Shown: positions 43,398 through 51,338 of the stretch, one piece after another
How positions within the stretch are numbered: the first letter of the stretch is position 1
How the letters are laid out: each line of letters starts with the position of its first letter
Assembly (NCBI GenBank): GCA_000621425.1
Contig: KK211275.1
Span: 660,523 to 724,522 of the forward strand
Length of the DNA stretch: 64,000 nt
Source: Lachnospiraceae bacterium AB2028
GTDB taxonomy: Bacteria; Bacillota; Clostridia; Lachnospirales; Lachnospiraceae
Direction: 5' to 3'
Notes under the pieces: generated by a model
What the model was told of the DNA's origin: nothing
Seen by the model: only the letters and a program-made list of their open reading frames with translations
The model's database searches: none
Made by a program: the position numbers and the translations under genes

Positions 43398-45332
43398 TTA
43401 AACATCCAGCATTGCGTCCTTAGCATTCTCATGGATAAAAGCCTTTCTGGGCGGTACGTCAGTTCCCATAAGAAGCTCCGTGGTATCTGATGCTATCATA
43501 GGATCCTCTATGCTGACGCGCTTAAGCATGCGGCGCTCCGGATCAAGAGTCGTCTCCCAGAGCTGGTCAGGATCCATCTCACCAAGACCTTTATATCTCT
43601 GCAGCGTAAAATTACCCTTATGTGTCTTACGGTATTTTGCAAGGGCCGCATCATCATACAGATACTCTTCCTCACCCCTTGAAGGCATAGCCTTGTACAA
43701 AGGCGGCATAGCTATATAGACATGGCCTTCGGATATAAGATCCGGCATGAACCTGTAGAAAAGAGTAAGCAGCAGTGTACAAATATGGGCACCGTCCACA
43801 TCGGCATCCGCCATGATTATAATCTTGTCATAGCGAAGCTTTGTGATATCAAAGTCATTGCCGTATCCTTCAGAGAAACCGCAGCCGAAAGCATTTATCA
43901 TAGTCTTTATCTCGGCATTAGCCAAAACCTTGTCTATACTTGCCTTTTCAACGTTAAGGATCTTACCGCGGATCGGCAGTATGGCCTGATATTCCCTGTT
44001 CCTTGCAGTCTTTGCGGAACCGCCTGCGGAATCACCTTCGACGATGAAGATTTCACACTTGGATGCATCCCTTGAACCGCAGTTTGCAAGTTTACCATTT
44101 GAGTCAAAGGAGTACTTTGGCTTAGTAAGCAGGTTTGTCTTTGCCTTTTCCTCTGTCTTTCTGATCTTGGCAGACTTTTCAGCACAGGCTATGACAGACT
44201 TAAGTACCTCAAGGTTTCTGTCAAAATAGTGCACAGCCTCATCGCCTGTAACCTTGCTCACAGCCTTTGCCGCATCCTGGTTATCAAGCTTGGTCTTGGT
44301 CTGGCCCTCAAACCTGGGGTCATGGTGCTTGATGCTTACAACAGCCGTCATACCGTTACGAACATCGGGACCGGTGAAATTGCTGTCCTTGTCCTTAAGG
44401 GTTCCCAGCTGTCTTGCATAAGTGTTTATTATATTGGTAAACATGGTCTTGAAACCGGTAATATGGGTACCGCCTTCAGAGTTGTAGATATTGTTACAGA
44501 ATCCAAGTACCACTTCCCTGAATTCGTTTACATACTGGAAAGCCACCTCGACCTCAACACCTTCAGCCTCACCTTTGTAGTAAACCACATCATGGATGCC
44601 TTCCTGGCCTTTGTTAAGAGCCTTAACAAAGCCGATTATTCCTTCCGGCTCATGGTATTCTATCTTTTCAGGCTCTGCGCCGCGAAGGTCCTGGAAGATG
44701 ATGGTAAGGTTAGGATTAAGATATGCGGTCTCATGCAGCCTGCTCTTTACATCCTCAGCCTTAAAAACAGTCTTTTCAAAAATAGTATCGTCCGGCGTGA
44801 AATTAACCTTTGTTCCAGTCTGTCTGGTATTGCCAACTTCAGGAATAAGTCCATTCACCAGCTTGGTGATAGGCTTTCCCTTTTCATACTCATCCTCATA
44901 TATATGGCCATTCCTCTTTATGGTCACCTTCATATGATTTGAAAGGGCATTTACTACTGATGAACCTACGCCGTGAAGACCGCCGCTGGTCTTATATGCG
45001 GAATCATCAAACTTACCGCCGGCATGAAGCGTGGTAAAAATGACACGTTCTGCCGAAACTCCCTTTGCATGCATCTCAACAGGCATACCACGTCCGTTAT
45101 CTTCAACAGTTGCCGAACCGTCCTTTTCAAGAGTAACTGATATCCTGTCACAGCATCCGGCAAGGTGCTCATCCACTGAGTTGTCTACTATTTCATATAT
45201 AAGGTGGTTCAGTCCCTTCGTACTGGTGGAACCGATATACATTCCTGGGCGTTCCCTTACAGGCTCCAGTCCTTCCAGTACGACGATATTTTCCGCACCG
45301 TAATTCTGTGCATCATTGTTATTTGCTGCCAT
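43398..45332 (-). CDS. parE: Type IIA DNA topoisomerase subunit B (ParE/GyrB-like)
   Basis: ATPase subunit of 644 residues with RPGMYIGST, EIVDNSVDEHLAG (ATP-binding Asn), DNGRGMPVE, LHAGGKFDDSAYKTSGGLHGVG, the toprim EGDSAGGSA and IMADADVDGAH, and the C-terminal QRYKGLGEM. GyrB and ParE cannot be separated from these motifs alone; pairing with a ParC-like gene makes ParE the better call. GGAGG lies 6 bases before the ATG. Two minus-strand promoters lie upstream, one with a LexA box. Confidence 0.85.
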   Translation of the reverse strand: MAANNNDAQNYGAENIVVLEGLEPVRERPGMYIGSTSTKGLNHLIYEIVDNSVDEHLAGCCDRISVTLEKDGSATVEDNGRGMPVEMHAKGVSAERVIFTTLHAGGKFDDSAYKTSGGLHGVGSSVVNALSNHMKVTIKRNGHIYEDEYEKGKPITKLVNGLIPEVGNTRQTGTKVNFTPDDTIFEKTVFKAEDVKSRLHETAYLNPNLTIIFQDLRGAEPEKIEYHEPEGIIGFVKALNKGQEGIHDVVYYKGEAEGVEVEVAFQYVNEFREVVLGFCNNIYNSEGGTHITGFKTMFTNIINTYARQLGTLKDKDSNFTGPDVRNGMTAVVSIKHHDPRFEGQTKTKLDNQDAAKAVSKVTGDEAVHYFDRNLEVLKSVIACAEKSAKIRKTEEKAKTNLLTKPKYSFDSNGKLANCGSRDASKCEIFIVEGDSAGGSAKTARNREYQAILPIRGKILNVEKASIDKVLANAEIKTMINAFGCGFSEGYGNDFDITKLRYDKIIIMADADVDGAHICTLLLTLFYRFMPDLISEGHVYIAMPPLYKAMPSRGEEEYLYDDAALAKYRKTHKGNFTLQRYKGLGEMDPDQLWETTLDPERRMLKRVSIEDPMIASDTTELLMGTDVPPRKAFIHENAKDAMLDV

Positions 45333-45410
45333 GAAAAACCTCCAAACTAAAGCAGATTAAAGATTCTGATAAACATAATTATTTTATGTACACCAAAACA
45401 CACAAGCCAC

Positions 45411-45419
45411 ATTATATCA
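45411..45419 (-). promoter_or_regulatory. Extended -10 promoter (proximal) of parE
   Basis: TGATATAAT on the minus strand (TATAAT at 45411-45416), about 80 bases upstream of the parE ATG. It is the same 9-mer as at the GGDEF operon. It probably gives constitutive expression beside the distal LexA-boxed promoter. Confidence 0.5.
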
Positions 45420-45484
45420 CAAAGATAATGTGTCCGTCATCAACATATTGTATTTTTCAGCTGAAATCTTGTATTATGAAAATA

Positions 45485-45513
45485 ATTATAGAACACTTGT
45501 TCGTATAATTCAA
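45485..45513 (-). promoter_or_regulatory. Distal parE promoter with a LexA (SOS) box in its spacer
   Basis: On the minus strand TTGAAT (-35, 45508-45513), a 17-base spacer and TATAAT (-10, 45485-45490). The spacer contains GAAC-N4-GTTC (45491-45502), reading CGAACAAGTGTTCT on the minus strand. This matches the Gram-positive LexA operator CGAACRNRYGTTYC at all but the last base. The box directly abuts the -10, so bound LexA would block RNA polymerase. Confidence 0.7.
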
Positions 45514-45540
45514 GTGTGAATTATTAAAATATCACTTCAA

Positions 45541-47634
45541 TTAAAGATATATATTATGAAACTCGCTGTAGCTTAAGTTTCCGCTCTCCCTGAGAGCCGT
45601 TTCAAGAGCCTTCAGTCCGCCCTGACCGTCATCCGTCATATCCTGCAGCACGGCCTTTACCCTTCCAACCATTTCCGCATCAGTATAGATATCGGCGATC
45701 TTAAAATACGGAAGCCCCGACTGGCGCAACCCGAAGAAATCTCCGGGGCCCCTCTGTTTTAAGTCTTCTTCCGCAATCTTAAAGCCGTCATTGCTTTCTT
45801 TCAGGATATTCAGGCGTTTCTGGGTATTCTTTGACACATCGCCCTTGGTTCCCGTCATAAAAACGCAATAGGCCTGCTTGTCGCCGCGGCCTACGCGCCC
45901 CCGTAACTGATGAAGCTGTGACAGTCCGAAACGCTCAGCGTTCTCCACAAGCATTATGGTAGCATTGGGCACATTAACTCCTACCTCAACTACTGTGGTT
46001 GATACCAGCACATCGGTTTTATGCTCGGAAAAATCCTTCATTATCTCATTTTTTTCAGCCGGTTTCATACGGCCGTGAAGCATGGATATCCTTATATCCC
46101 CCGGCAGCTTCTCACGCAGAGTTTCCGTATAGTCCGTCACATTAGCCAGGTCCCCGGCCATTCCCAGCTCTTCTGACTCCGACGCCTCTACCATAGGACA
46201 GATGATATATGCCTGCACCTGTTCCTCACGGATATGCTTTACAAGGAATTTATAGAAGGTCTCACGGTAGTCGATATCAACAACTGCATTTTTTCTTTCA
46301 AGCCGCTTTGCCGGCAGCTCATCGATCAGTGAAACATCCATATCGCCATACAGAATAAGTCCCAGCGTCCTGGGAATAGGTGTTGCACTCATAACAACGG
46401 TATGGGGCGTGCCGCCTTTCTTTGAAAGTGTACGCCTCTGCGCCACGCCAAAACGGTGCTGCTCATCGGTAACCACCAGCGCAAGCTCATTAAAAAGCAC
46501 ATCTTCCTCCAGCAGCGCATGAGTTCCTATCACAAGGTTCAGGCTCCCGTCTGAAAGCAGCTCCTTGCACCGTCTTTTATCAGCCTTGCCCACGGATCCG
46601 GTAAGGATGCCTGTCTTAAAAGGCAGGCCGTATTTTTCAGTAAGTTCAAGAATCTCATTATAATGCTGCATTGCAAGCACTTCCGTAGGCGCCATTATTG
46701 CCGCCTGATAGCCTGCGCTCACAGCCATTAATGCAGCCGCAAATGCAACAACAGTTTTTCCGCTGCCCACATCTCCCTGCACTAAACGTTTGGCAACACC
46801 TTCGCCTGTCATGTCTTTTTTGATATCGTTTATGGCCTTTAGCTGCGCTCCCGTAAGTTCATATGGAAGCTTTGAAATAAAGCCTGAAACCACGCCATCA
46901 GCCTGACCGTAATCTATCTTAAAGCTGTTTTCTTCCTTTTCAGTACTGCTTTTCAGCATCTGTATCCTGGCTATGAATAAAAACAGCTCATCAAAAGCAA
47001 GCCTTTTCCTGGCTGCATACAGTTCTTCCCTGGACGCTGGGAAATGAATATCATAGAAAGCCTTTGACAGCGAAACCAGCGTCTCTTTGTTTATGACAGT
47101 TTCCGGCAGGTAGTCCTTCAGCCTGTCAGATATAGAAATGATCTCTTTTACAGCCTTAAGGACCGTTGCGCTTTTAAGTCCTGCTGTTTCCGGATAGACA
47201 GGAATCAGCGTCCCTTTTGTACTCTCGTATTCATCCTCGCTTAAGACCTTGGGCTGTGCCATTACCGCCACATCCCCCTTGAAGGAAACATTCCCTAACA
47301 GAATAAGTGTCCGTCCCGGCGGAAAACTCTTTTTCATATAAGGCATGCCGAAATAATACACCTTAAGCTTTCCGGTACCGTCTCCCACATCAAAAGAAAG
47401 AACTGATTTGCCCTTACTTGAAAAGAGACTGCAGCCTCCCATGATCCGACCTTTTACCACAGCCCTTGCGCCTAATGACAATTCAGAAATCTTCTGAGCC
47501 TCCGGCACCACGGAATAAGTTCTGGGAAAATAATGCAGCAAGTCAGACACATTAAAAACACCTGCCTTATTAAGGGCGGCAGCTGATTTTTCACCTATTC
47601 CTTTTATTGATATTACAGGATCGTTTAAATTCAT
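45541..47634 (-). CDS. recG: ATP-dependent DNA helicase RecG
   Basis: Remodels stalled forks and branched DNA. Its 697 residues include an N-terminal wedge/OB region starting ISIKGIGEKSAAAL, then SF2 motifs: LVQGDVGSGKTVVA (Walker A), MAPTEVLA, VTDEQHRFGV (DEQH box), MSATPIPRTL, and the C-terminal QLRGRVGRGDKQAYC. The ATG is family-typical but has no Shine-Dalgarno sequence; a 10-bp GC hairpin (47650-47673) ends 15 bases before it. In the asp23-fakA-recG order usual for Firmicutes. Confidence 0.95.
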   Translation of the reverse strand: MNLNDPVISIKGIGEKSAAALNKAGVFNVSDLLHYFPRTYSVVPEAQKISELSLGARAVVKGRIMGGCSLFSSKGKSVLSFDVGDGTGKLKVYYFGMPYMKKSFPPGRTLILLGNVSFKGDVAVMAQPKVLSEDEYESTKGTLIPVYPETAGLKSATVLKAVKEIISISDRLKDYLPETVINKETLVSLSKAFYDIHFPASREELYAARKRLAFDELFLFIARIQMLKSSTEKEENSFKIDYGQADGVVSGFISKLPYELTGAQLKAINDIKKDMTGEGVAKRLVQGDVGSGKTVVAFAAALMAVSAGYQAAIMAPTEVLAMQHYNEILELTEKYGLPFKTGILTGSVGKADKRRCKELLSDGSLNLVIGTHALLEEDVLFNELALVVTDEQHRFGVAQRRTLSKKGGTPHTVVMSATPIPRTLGLILYGDMDVSLIDELPAKRLERKNAVVDIDYRETFYKFLVKHIREEQVQAYIICPMVEASESEELGMAGDLANVTDYTETLREKLPGDIRISMLHGRMKPAEKNEIMKDFSEHKTDVLVSTTVVEVGVNVPNATIMLVENAERFGLSQLHQLRGRVGRGDKQAYCVFMTGTKGDVSKNTQKRLNILKESNDGFKIAEEDLKQRGPGDFFGLRQSGLPYFKIADIYTDAEMVGRVKAVLQDMTDDGQGGLKALETALRESGNLSYSEFHNIYL

Positions 47635-47649
47635 ACTGATTAACAGAAC

Positions 47650-47673
47650 AGCCCCGCTGATTACAGCGGGGCT
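47650..47673 (-). terminator. Strong GC hairpin between fakA and recG
   Basis: A perfect 10-bp stem AGCCCCGCTG/CAGCGGGGCT with a 4-base loop. The sequence after it on the minus strand (GTTCTGTTAATC) is only weakly T-rich, so it is either a leaky terminator between fakA and recG or an mRNA-processing or translation-control hairpin of recG. Confidence 0.5.
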
Positions 47674-47709
47674 TTCAGTGTCATAAATAACATTCCATGC
47701 TTATAAGCC

Positions 47710-49416
47710 TTATTCTGCCGAAATAATGTAGTAATAGATCGGCTGTCCGCCATATGCAAGCTCTACATCAACATCAGGATACTTGGACTCTGCCAGATCC
47801 TTAATCTTATTCGCATCATCTTCTGTTACATCCTTACCATAGTAGATGCTGACAACCTCTGCATCCGCAGTTTCCATCTTGTCGAGCATCTCTACGATGA
47901 CTTCGCTTATATCCTTGCCAACGGAAAGTATTCCCTTGTCACCGATTCCCATGTAATCGCCCTGGTGGATCTCTGTTCCGTCAATGGAAGTATCCCTTAC
48001 GGAATATGTCACCTCACCGGTCTTTACATTCTGGATGTCAGCAAGCATTGCTTCCTTATTTTCTTCTATGGATGCACCTTCCACATAAGATATCATTGCA
48101 GTGATTCCCTGGGTAACAGTCTTTGTGGGAACAACCACAACCTGCTTATCCTTGCTGATCTTTGCAGCCTGTTCAGCAGCCATTATTACATTCTTATTAT
48201 TCGGGAAGACATAAACTATGGGAGCCTTTACGATCTCCACAGCCTTCAGGATATCCTCGGTGCTGGGATTCATGGTCTGTCCGCCCTCAACGATAACATC
48301 CACCCCAAGAGTCTTGAAGATCTCGGTCATTCCGTCACCTACGGAAATCTGTACAAAGCCGTTGTCCTTTGAAATTCCTGCCGAAACATCGATCACACGG
48401 TTCTGTGCAGCCTCTTCTTCTTTCTTTTCAGGTGCTGCTTTTTCTTCCTTTGTTTCAGCCTTTGCAGCGGCCTTCGTCTTCTCGGACTTTTTCTGTCTCC
48501 TGTTTTCAACCACTACATCTATAAGTTCACCATACTTAAGCGCCTTCTGGATCACCATACCGGGATCATTTGTATTAAGGGACATATTTAATATGCGTCC
48601 CTCTATGGTATACACGCAGGTATCTCCTACCGCATCAATGTACTTCTTAATGGTAGCCTCTTCATGATGGTTCATCTCTTTATCAAGAAACATGGCAATT
48701 GAAGTATGATAAAGGAACTTATATTTTTCTGCCGCATGCTTTTCAGTCTCAGCCTTCTTTCCGCCGTCAGCAGCTTCAGTGGTAAAAGCTATGCCCTTTC
48801 CCTGAAGGCCTGCAAGTATTCCTTCAAGCACACAGACAAGTCCTGCACCGCCGGAGTCAACCACGCCGGCTTCCTTAAGAACAGGCAAAAGCTCAGGTGT
48901 CTTATCCAGTGCAACCTTTGCACTAGCAATAAGCTCCGTGAGAATAACTTCTATATCTGTCTCGCCCTTGCGTACACAGGCTGTAGCTTTTTCTGAAACA
49001 GCCTTGGCAACAGTAAGGATCGTACCTTCCTTAGGCTGCATTACGGCTTTGTAAGCAGTCTCGGTAGCCTTTTCACAGCCGGCAGCAATAACCGCGGCAT
49101 CCAGCTCTTCGTAAGTCTTTGCAACCTTGGTAAAGCCCCTGAAAAGCTGGCTTAAGATAACGCCGGAATTACCTCTGGCACCACGAAGGGATCCTGACGA
49201 AACTGCCTTGCAGAAATCCTGCATGTTGGGATCCTTTAATGCATATACTTCCTTGGCTGCTGACATTATAGTCAGAGTCATGTTCATACCTGTATCGCCG
49301 TCAGGCACAGGGAAAACATTCAATTCATTGATATGGTCTTTGTGAGCCTCAAGCTCTTTTGCACCCGCAAGGAACATGGTGCACATCTGCTGCGGGGTTA
49401 AAACAGTAGTAGCCAC
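47710..49416 (-). CDS. fakA: Fatty acid kinase subunit FakA (DAK2/DegV-like, YloV family)
   Basis: ATP-binding subunit that phosphorylates fatty acids bound to FakB proteins for phospholipid synthesis. Its 568 residues comprise an N-terminal DAK2 domain with NVFPVPDGDTGMNM (ATP/Mg aspartates) and SLRGARGNSGVILSQ, a middle domain, and the FakA C-terminal domain. An Ala/Glu/Lys-rich linker (about residues 310-345) is longer than usual. It starts with GTG, 11 bases after GGAGG. It follows asp23 by 16 bases, the usual order. Confidence 0.92.
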   Translation of the reverse strand: MATTVLTPQQMCTMFLAGAKELEAHKDHINELNVFPVPDGDTGMNMTLTIMSAAKEVYALKDPNMQDFCKAVSSGSLRGARGNSGVILSQLFRGFTKVAKTYEELDAAVIAAGCEKATETAYKAVMQPKEGTILTVAKAVSEKATACVRKGETDIEVILTELIASAKVALDKTPELLPVLKEAGVVDSGGAGLVCVLEGILAGLQGKGIAFTTEAADGGKKAETEKHAAEKYKFLYHTSIAMFLDKEMNHHEEATIKKYIDAVGDTCVYTIEGRILNMSLNTNDPGMVIQKALKYGELIDVVVENRRQKKSEKTKAAAKAETKEEKAAPEKKEEEAAQNRVIDVSAGISKDNGFVQISVGDGMTEIFKTLGVDVIVEGGQTMNPSTEDILKAVEIVKAPIVYVFPNNKNVIMAAEQAAKISKDKQVVVVPTKTVTQGITAMISYVEGASIEENKEAMLADIQNVKTGEVTYSVRDTSIDGTEIHQGDYMGIGDKGILSVGKDISEVIVEMLDKMETADAEVVSIYYGKDVTEDDANKIKDLAESKYPDVDVELAYGGQPIYYYIISAE

Positions 49417-49432
49417 TTTAAGTCACTCCTCC

Positions 49433-49789
49433 TTAATCGATCACTCGAACACCTTCGACATAAATATTGATCTTTACAACCTCAAGACCGGTGTATTCCT
49501 CAACTTTATATCGAACATTGTTCACAAGGTTCTCTGTGACAGCCGGTATATTCACTCCATAAGCAACTATCACATGAAAATCAAGAACAAGTTTCCCCCC
49601 CTCGTTCTTAACCGTGATACCGCGGTTAACATTATCCTTCTTTAAAATACGAACTAAATCTTCCTTTACGTTAACGCTCGCCATACCCACAATGCCGAAG
49701 CACTCATTTGCGACCGTACCTGCGTACTGGGCGATAACATCATCGTTGATCCTGATGCTGCCCATATGTGTATCTATGGAACTCTTCAT
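49433..49789 (-). CDS. Asp23/Gls24 family protein
   Basis: A 118-residue member of the Asp23/Gls24 (alkaline-shock, envelope-stress) family, YloU type, encoded directly before fakA as in most Firmicutes. Typical segments are INDDVIAQYAGTVANECFGIVGMA and VIVAYGVNIPAVTENLVNNVRYKVEEYTGL. The role is probably membrane or envelope homeostasis. GGAGG lies 6 bases before the ATG. Divergent from rpmB. Confidence 0.92.
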   Translation of the reverse strand: MKSSIDTHMGSIRINDDVIAQYAGTVANECFGIVGMASVNVKEDLVRILKKDNVNRGITVKNEGGKLVLDFHVIVAYGVNIPAVTENLVNNVRYKVEEYTGLEVVKINIYVEGVRVID

Positions 49790-49886
49790 GCAAAACCTCC
49801 TTTGCCAAAGAATAACGTGATCCGTCTGTAAAACACTATGTCTGATTATATCTAATTTATGTTATCAATGCAATCAAAAAAAACTC

Positions 49887-49915
49887 TTGCAAATCATATT
49901 GGCATCTGTTAAAAT
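49887..49915 (+). promoter_or_regulatory. Promoter of rpmB
   Basis: TTGCAA (-35, 49887-49892), a 17-base spacer and TAAAAT (-10, 49910-49915), the latter preceded by TGT (extended -10). Transcription would start near 49922, just before a run of three hairpins. Confidence 0.65.
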
Positions 49916-49924
49916 AGGTTTCGT

Positions 49925-49977
49925 TGCGGTAAGTGCCGCACAGGGCTTTAATGATTTTAAGCCGGAAATTAATCCGG
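49925..49977 (+). promoter_or_regulatory. Three-hairpin leader of rpmB
   Basis: The 84-base leader between promoter and ATG holds three short hairpins in a row: 49925-49940 (TGCGG/CCGCA), 49944-49963 (GGCTT/AAGCC) and 49962-49977 (CCGGA/TCCGG). The last two share bases 49962-49963, so they compete. GGAGGTG follows at 49991. It may be a ribosomal-protein leader for feedback control; I do not recognise it as a named family. Confidence 0.45.
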
Positions 49978-50005
49978 AAAGATCCAAAAGGGAGGTGTAA
50001 AGGCC

Positions 50006-50191
50006 ATGGCAAAATGTGATATCTGCGGCAAGGGAAAGCATTTCGGCAACAATGTCAGCCATTCTCATAGAAGATCAAATCATATATGGAATGCAAACAT
50101 AAAGAATGTAAAGTGTGTCGTTAACGGAACTCCCAAGCATCTGCATGTATGCACTACCTGCTTAAAGAGCGGTGCTGTTGAGAGAGCATAA
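50006..50191 (+). CDS. rpmB: 50S ribosomal protein L28
   Basis: Small basic large-subunit protein of 61 residues. It carries the zinc-ribbon form with four cysteines (CDICGKG near the N terminus, C-T-T-C near the C terminus) and the typical GNNVSHSHRRSNHIWNANI. GGAGGTG lies 8 bases before the ATG. Monocistronic, with its own promoter, structured leader and terminator, divergent from asp23 as in many Firmicutes. Confidence 0.97.
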   Translation: MAKCDICGKGKHFGNNVSHSHRRSNHIWNANIKNVKCVVNGTPKHLHVCTTCLKSGAVERA

Positions 50192-50221
50192 TTAGCGATT
50201 TCTATTAAATCAGCAAAAGAA

Positions 50222-50249
50222 AATCACATCATGACGATGTGATTTTTTT
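50222..50249 (+). terminator. Bidirectional terminator between rpmB and the J-domain gene
   Basis: A perfect 9-bp stem AATCACATC/GATGTGATT (50222-50230 and 50236-50244) with a 5-base loop. On the plus strand TTTTTTT follows directly; on the minus strand ATTTTCTTTT follows. It can end both converging transcripts. Confidence 0.85.
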
Positions 50250-50847
50250 ATGCCCTTCTTCCGCTCATTCCGAACTGAAGACAGAGCTCTTCATATTCTT
50301 CTTTTATCTTGAGTATTATCTCCGGATCCCCGCTGATATTGTCGGGATGATAGATCTTCATCAGATCCTTATATCTTTTCTTAAGAGCTATGGGATTATT
50401 CACTCCCCTAAAAAACAGCCCTGTTGCATAGACTTCTTTTCTTTCATTGCGGATCTGTTCTGCACGCCTAAGACTCTCCCTTGTCCGCTCTATATGCTCA
50501 TATTCACGCCGGATATTCTTTTTATCCTGCTCCATGTTCTTATAAGCATTTTCTATAAGACTTTTTTTACGAGCCAGAAGATCCTCGTCCTCTTTGAGAC
50601 GCCTGCGTTCAAACTCAGCGGATTCCTTCAGCTCATTCATCTTTATGGAGAGCTGCCTGGTCTCCCGCTCCAGCTGCTTGCGTTCCTGCATGAGAGCCTT
50701 GTGCTGTGCCTTCAGCTCATCCTTCTGTGCCTGGAGCTCGTTTTTCTCCGCAGATAAACTGACCTTTTCCTTGAAAAGCCTGCGTTTCATGTCATCCAGC
50801 TCTTGATTGGTAGTGATATCGTTTATCTCTTTATCAAAATCCGACAT
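50248..50847 (-). CDS. Coiled-coil protein with a C-terminal J-domain
   Basis: A 199-residue soluble protein. Residues about 15-130 are a long charged coiled coil (KNELQAQKDELKAQHKAL, RKQLERETRQL). The last ~60 residues are a J-domain-like fold with the HPD motif in MKIYHPDNISGD, preceded by LKKRYKDL. DnaK co-chaperones usually have the J-domain at the N terminus, so this reversed order is distinctive of a Clostridial type. The start at 50847 is favoured by AGGA 4 bases upstream. It ends in the shared terminator and follows ytfJ after 71 bases. Confidence 0.75.
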   Translation of the reverse strand: MSDFDKEINDITTNQELDDMKRRLFKEKVSLSAEKNELQAQKDELKAQHKALMQERKQLERETRQLSIKMNELKESAEFERRRLKEDEDLLARKKSLIENAYKNMEQDKKNIRREYEHIERTRESLRRAEQIRNERKEVYATGLFFRGVNNPIALKKRYKDLMKIYHPDNISGDPEIILKIKEEYEELCLQFGMSGRRA

Positions 50848-50918
50848 TATTTCCTGACCAGCCTTCATCTCCGCCTATAGCAGAAAAACGACGCAACAAA
50901 CGACAGAATTAAAATGAT

Positions 50919-51338
50919 TTAGATAGTATCAAGGTCTTTTTTTACAGGATCCGTTCCTTCAGGAAAAGCGTTCTTTACAGCCTCTTCCTTGTCAGTCTTA
51001 ACTGCCACTTTTGCCTTAATGGCATCTATGGCTTCGGGAACCATTTCGATTATCTTAGTTACGTAATCAGAGTTCTTTACGCTGATAAGCCTTGAATGAC
51101 CGTTCTGGATAACCAGCACTGCAGAAGGTGTCATCTTAGCGCTCAGACCGCCGGCGCCACCGTTTTTCTTATCACGGCTTACAGCACCTGCCGCCACACC
51201 GAAGGACACATCCACTAAAGGAATAAATGTGGTATCACCTACTATGGTCGGCTCACCGATTACAGTCTTGGAACCAACCAGATGATCCATATCCTTCATC
51301 AGGGAATCCATTACATTTGAAACATTATTTTCAGCCAT
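50919..51338 (-). CDS. ytfJ: YtfJ/GerW-family protein
   Basis: A 139-residue protein of the GerW (YtfJ) sporulation-related family, with VIGEPTIVGDTTFIPLVDVSFGVAAGA and GGAGGLSAKMTPSAVLVIQNG. In Bacillus YtfJ supports spore germination, but the gene also occurs in non-sporing Lachnospiraceae, so its presence does not prove sporulation. It follows directly on the DUF2953 gene (TAA then ATG), the same pair as Bacillus ytfI-ytfJ. Confidence 0.9.
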   Translation of the reverse strand: MAENNVSNVMDSLMKDMDHLVGSKTVIGEPTIVGDTTFIPLVDVSFGVAAGAVSRDKKNGGAGGLSAKMTPSAVLVIQNGHSRLISVKNSDYVTKIIEMVPEAIDAIKAKVAVKTDKEEAVKNAFPEGTDPVKKDLDTI

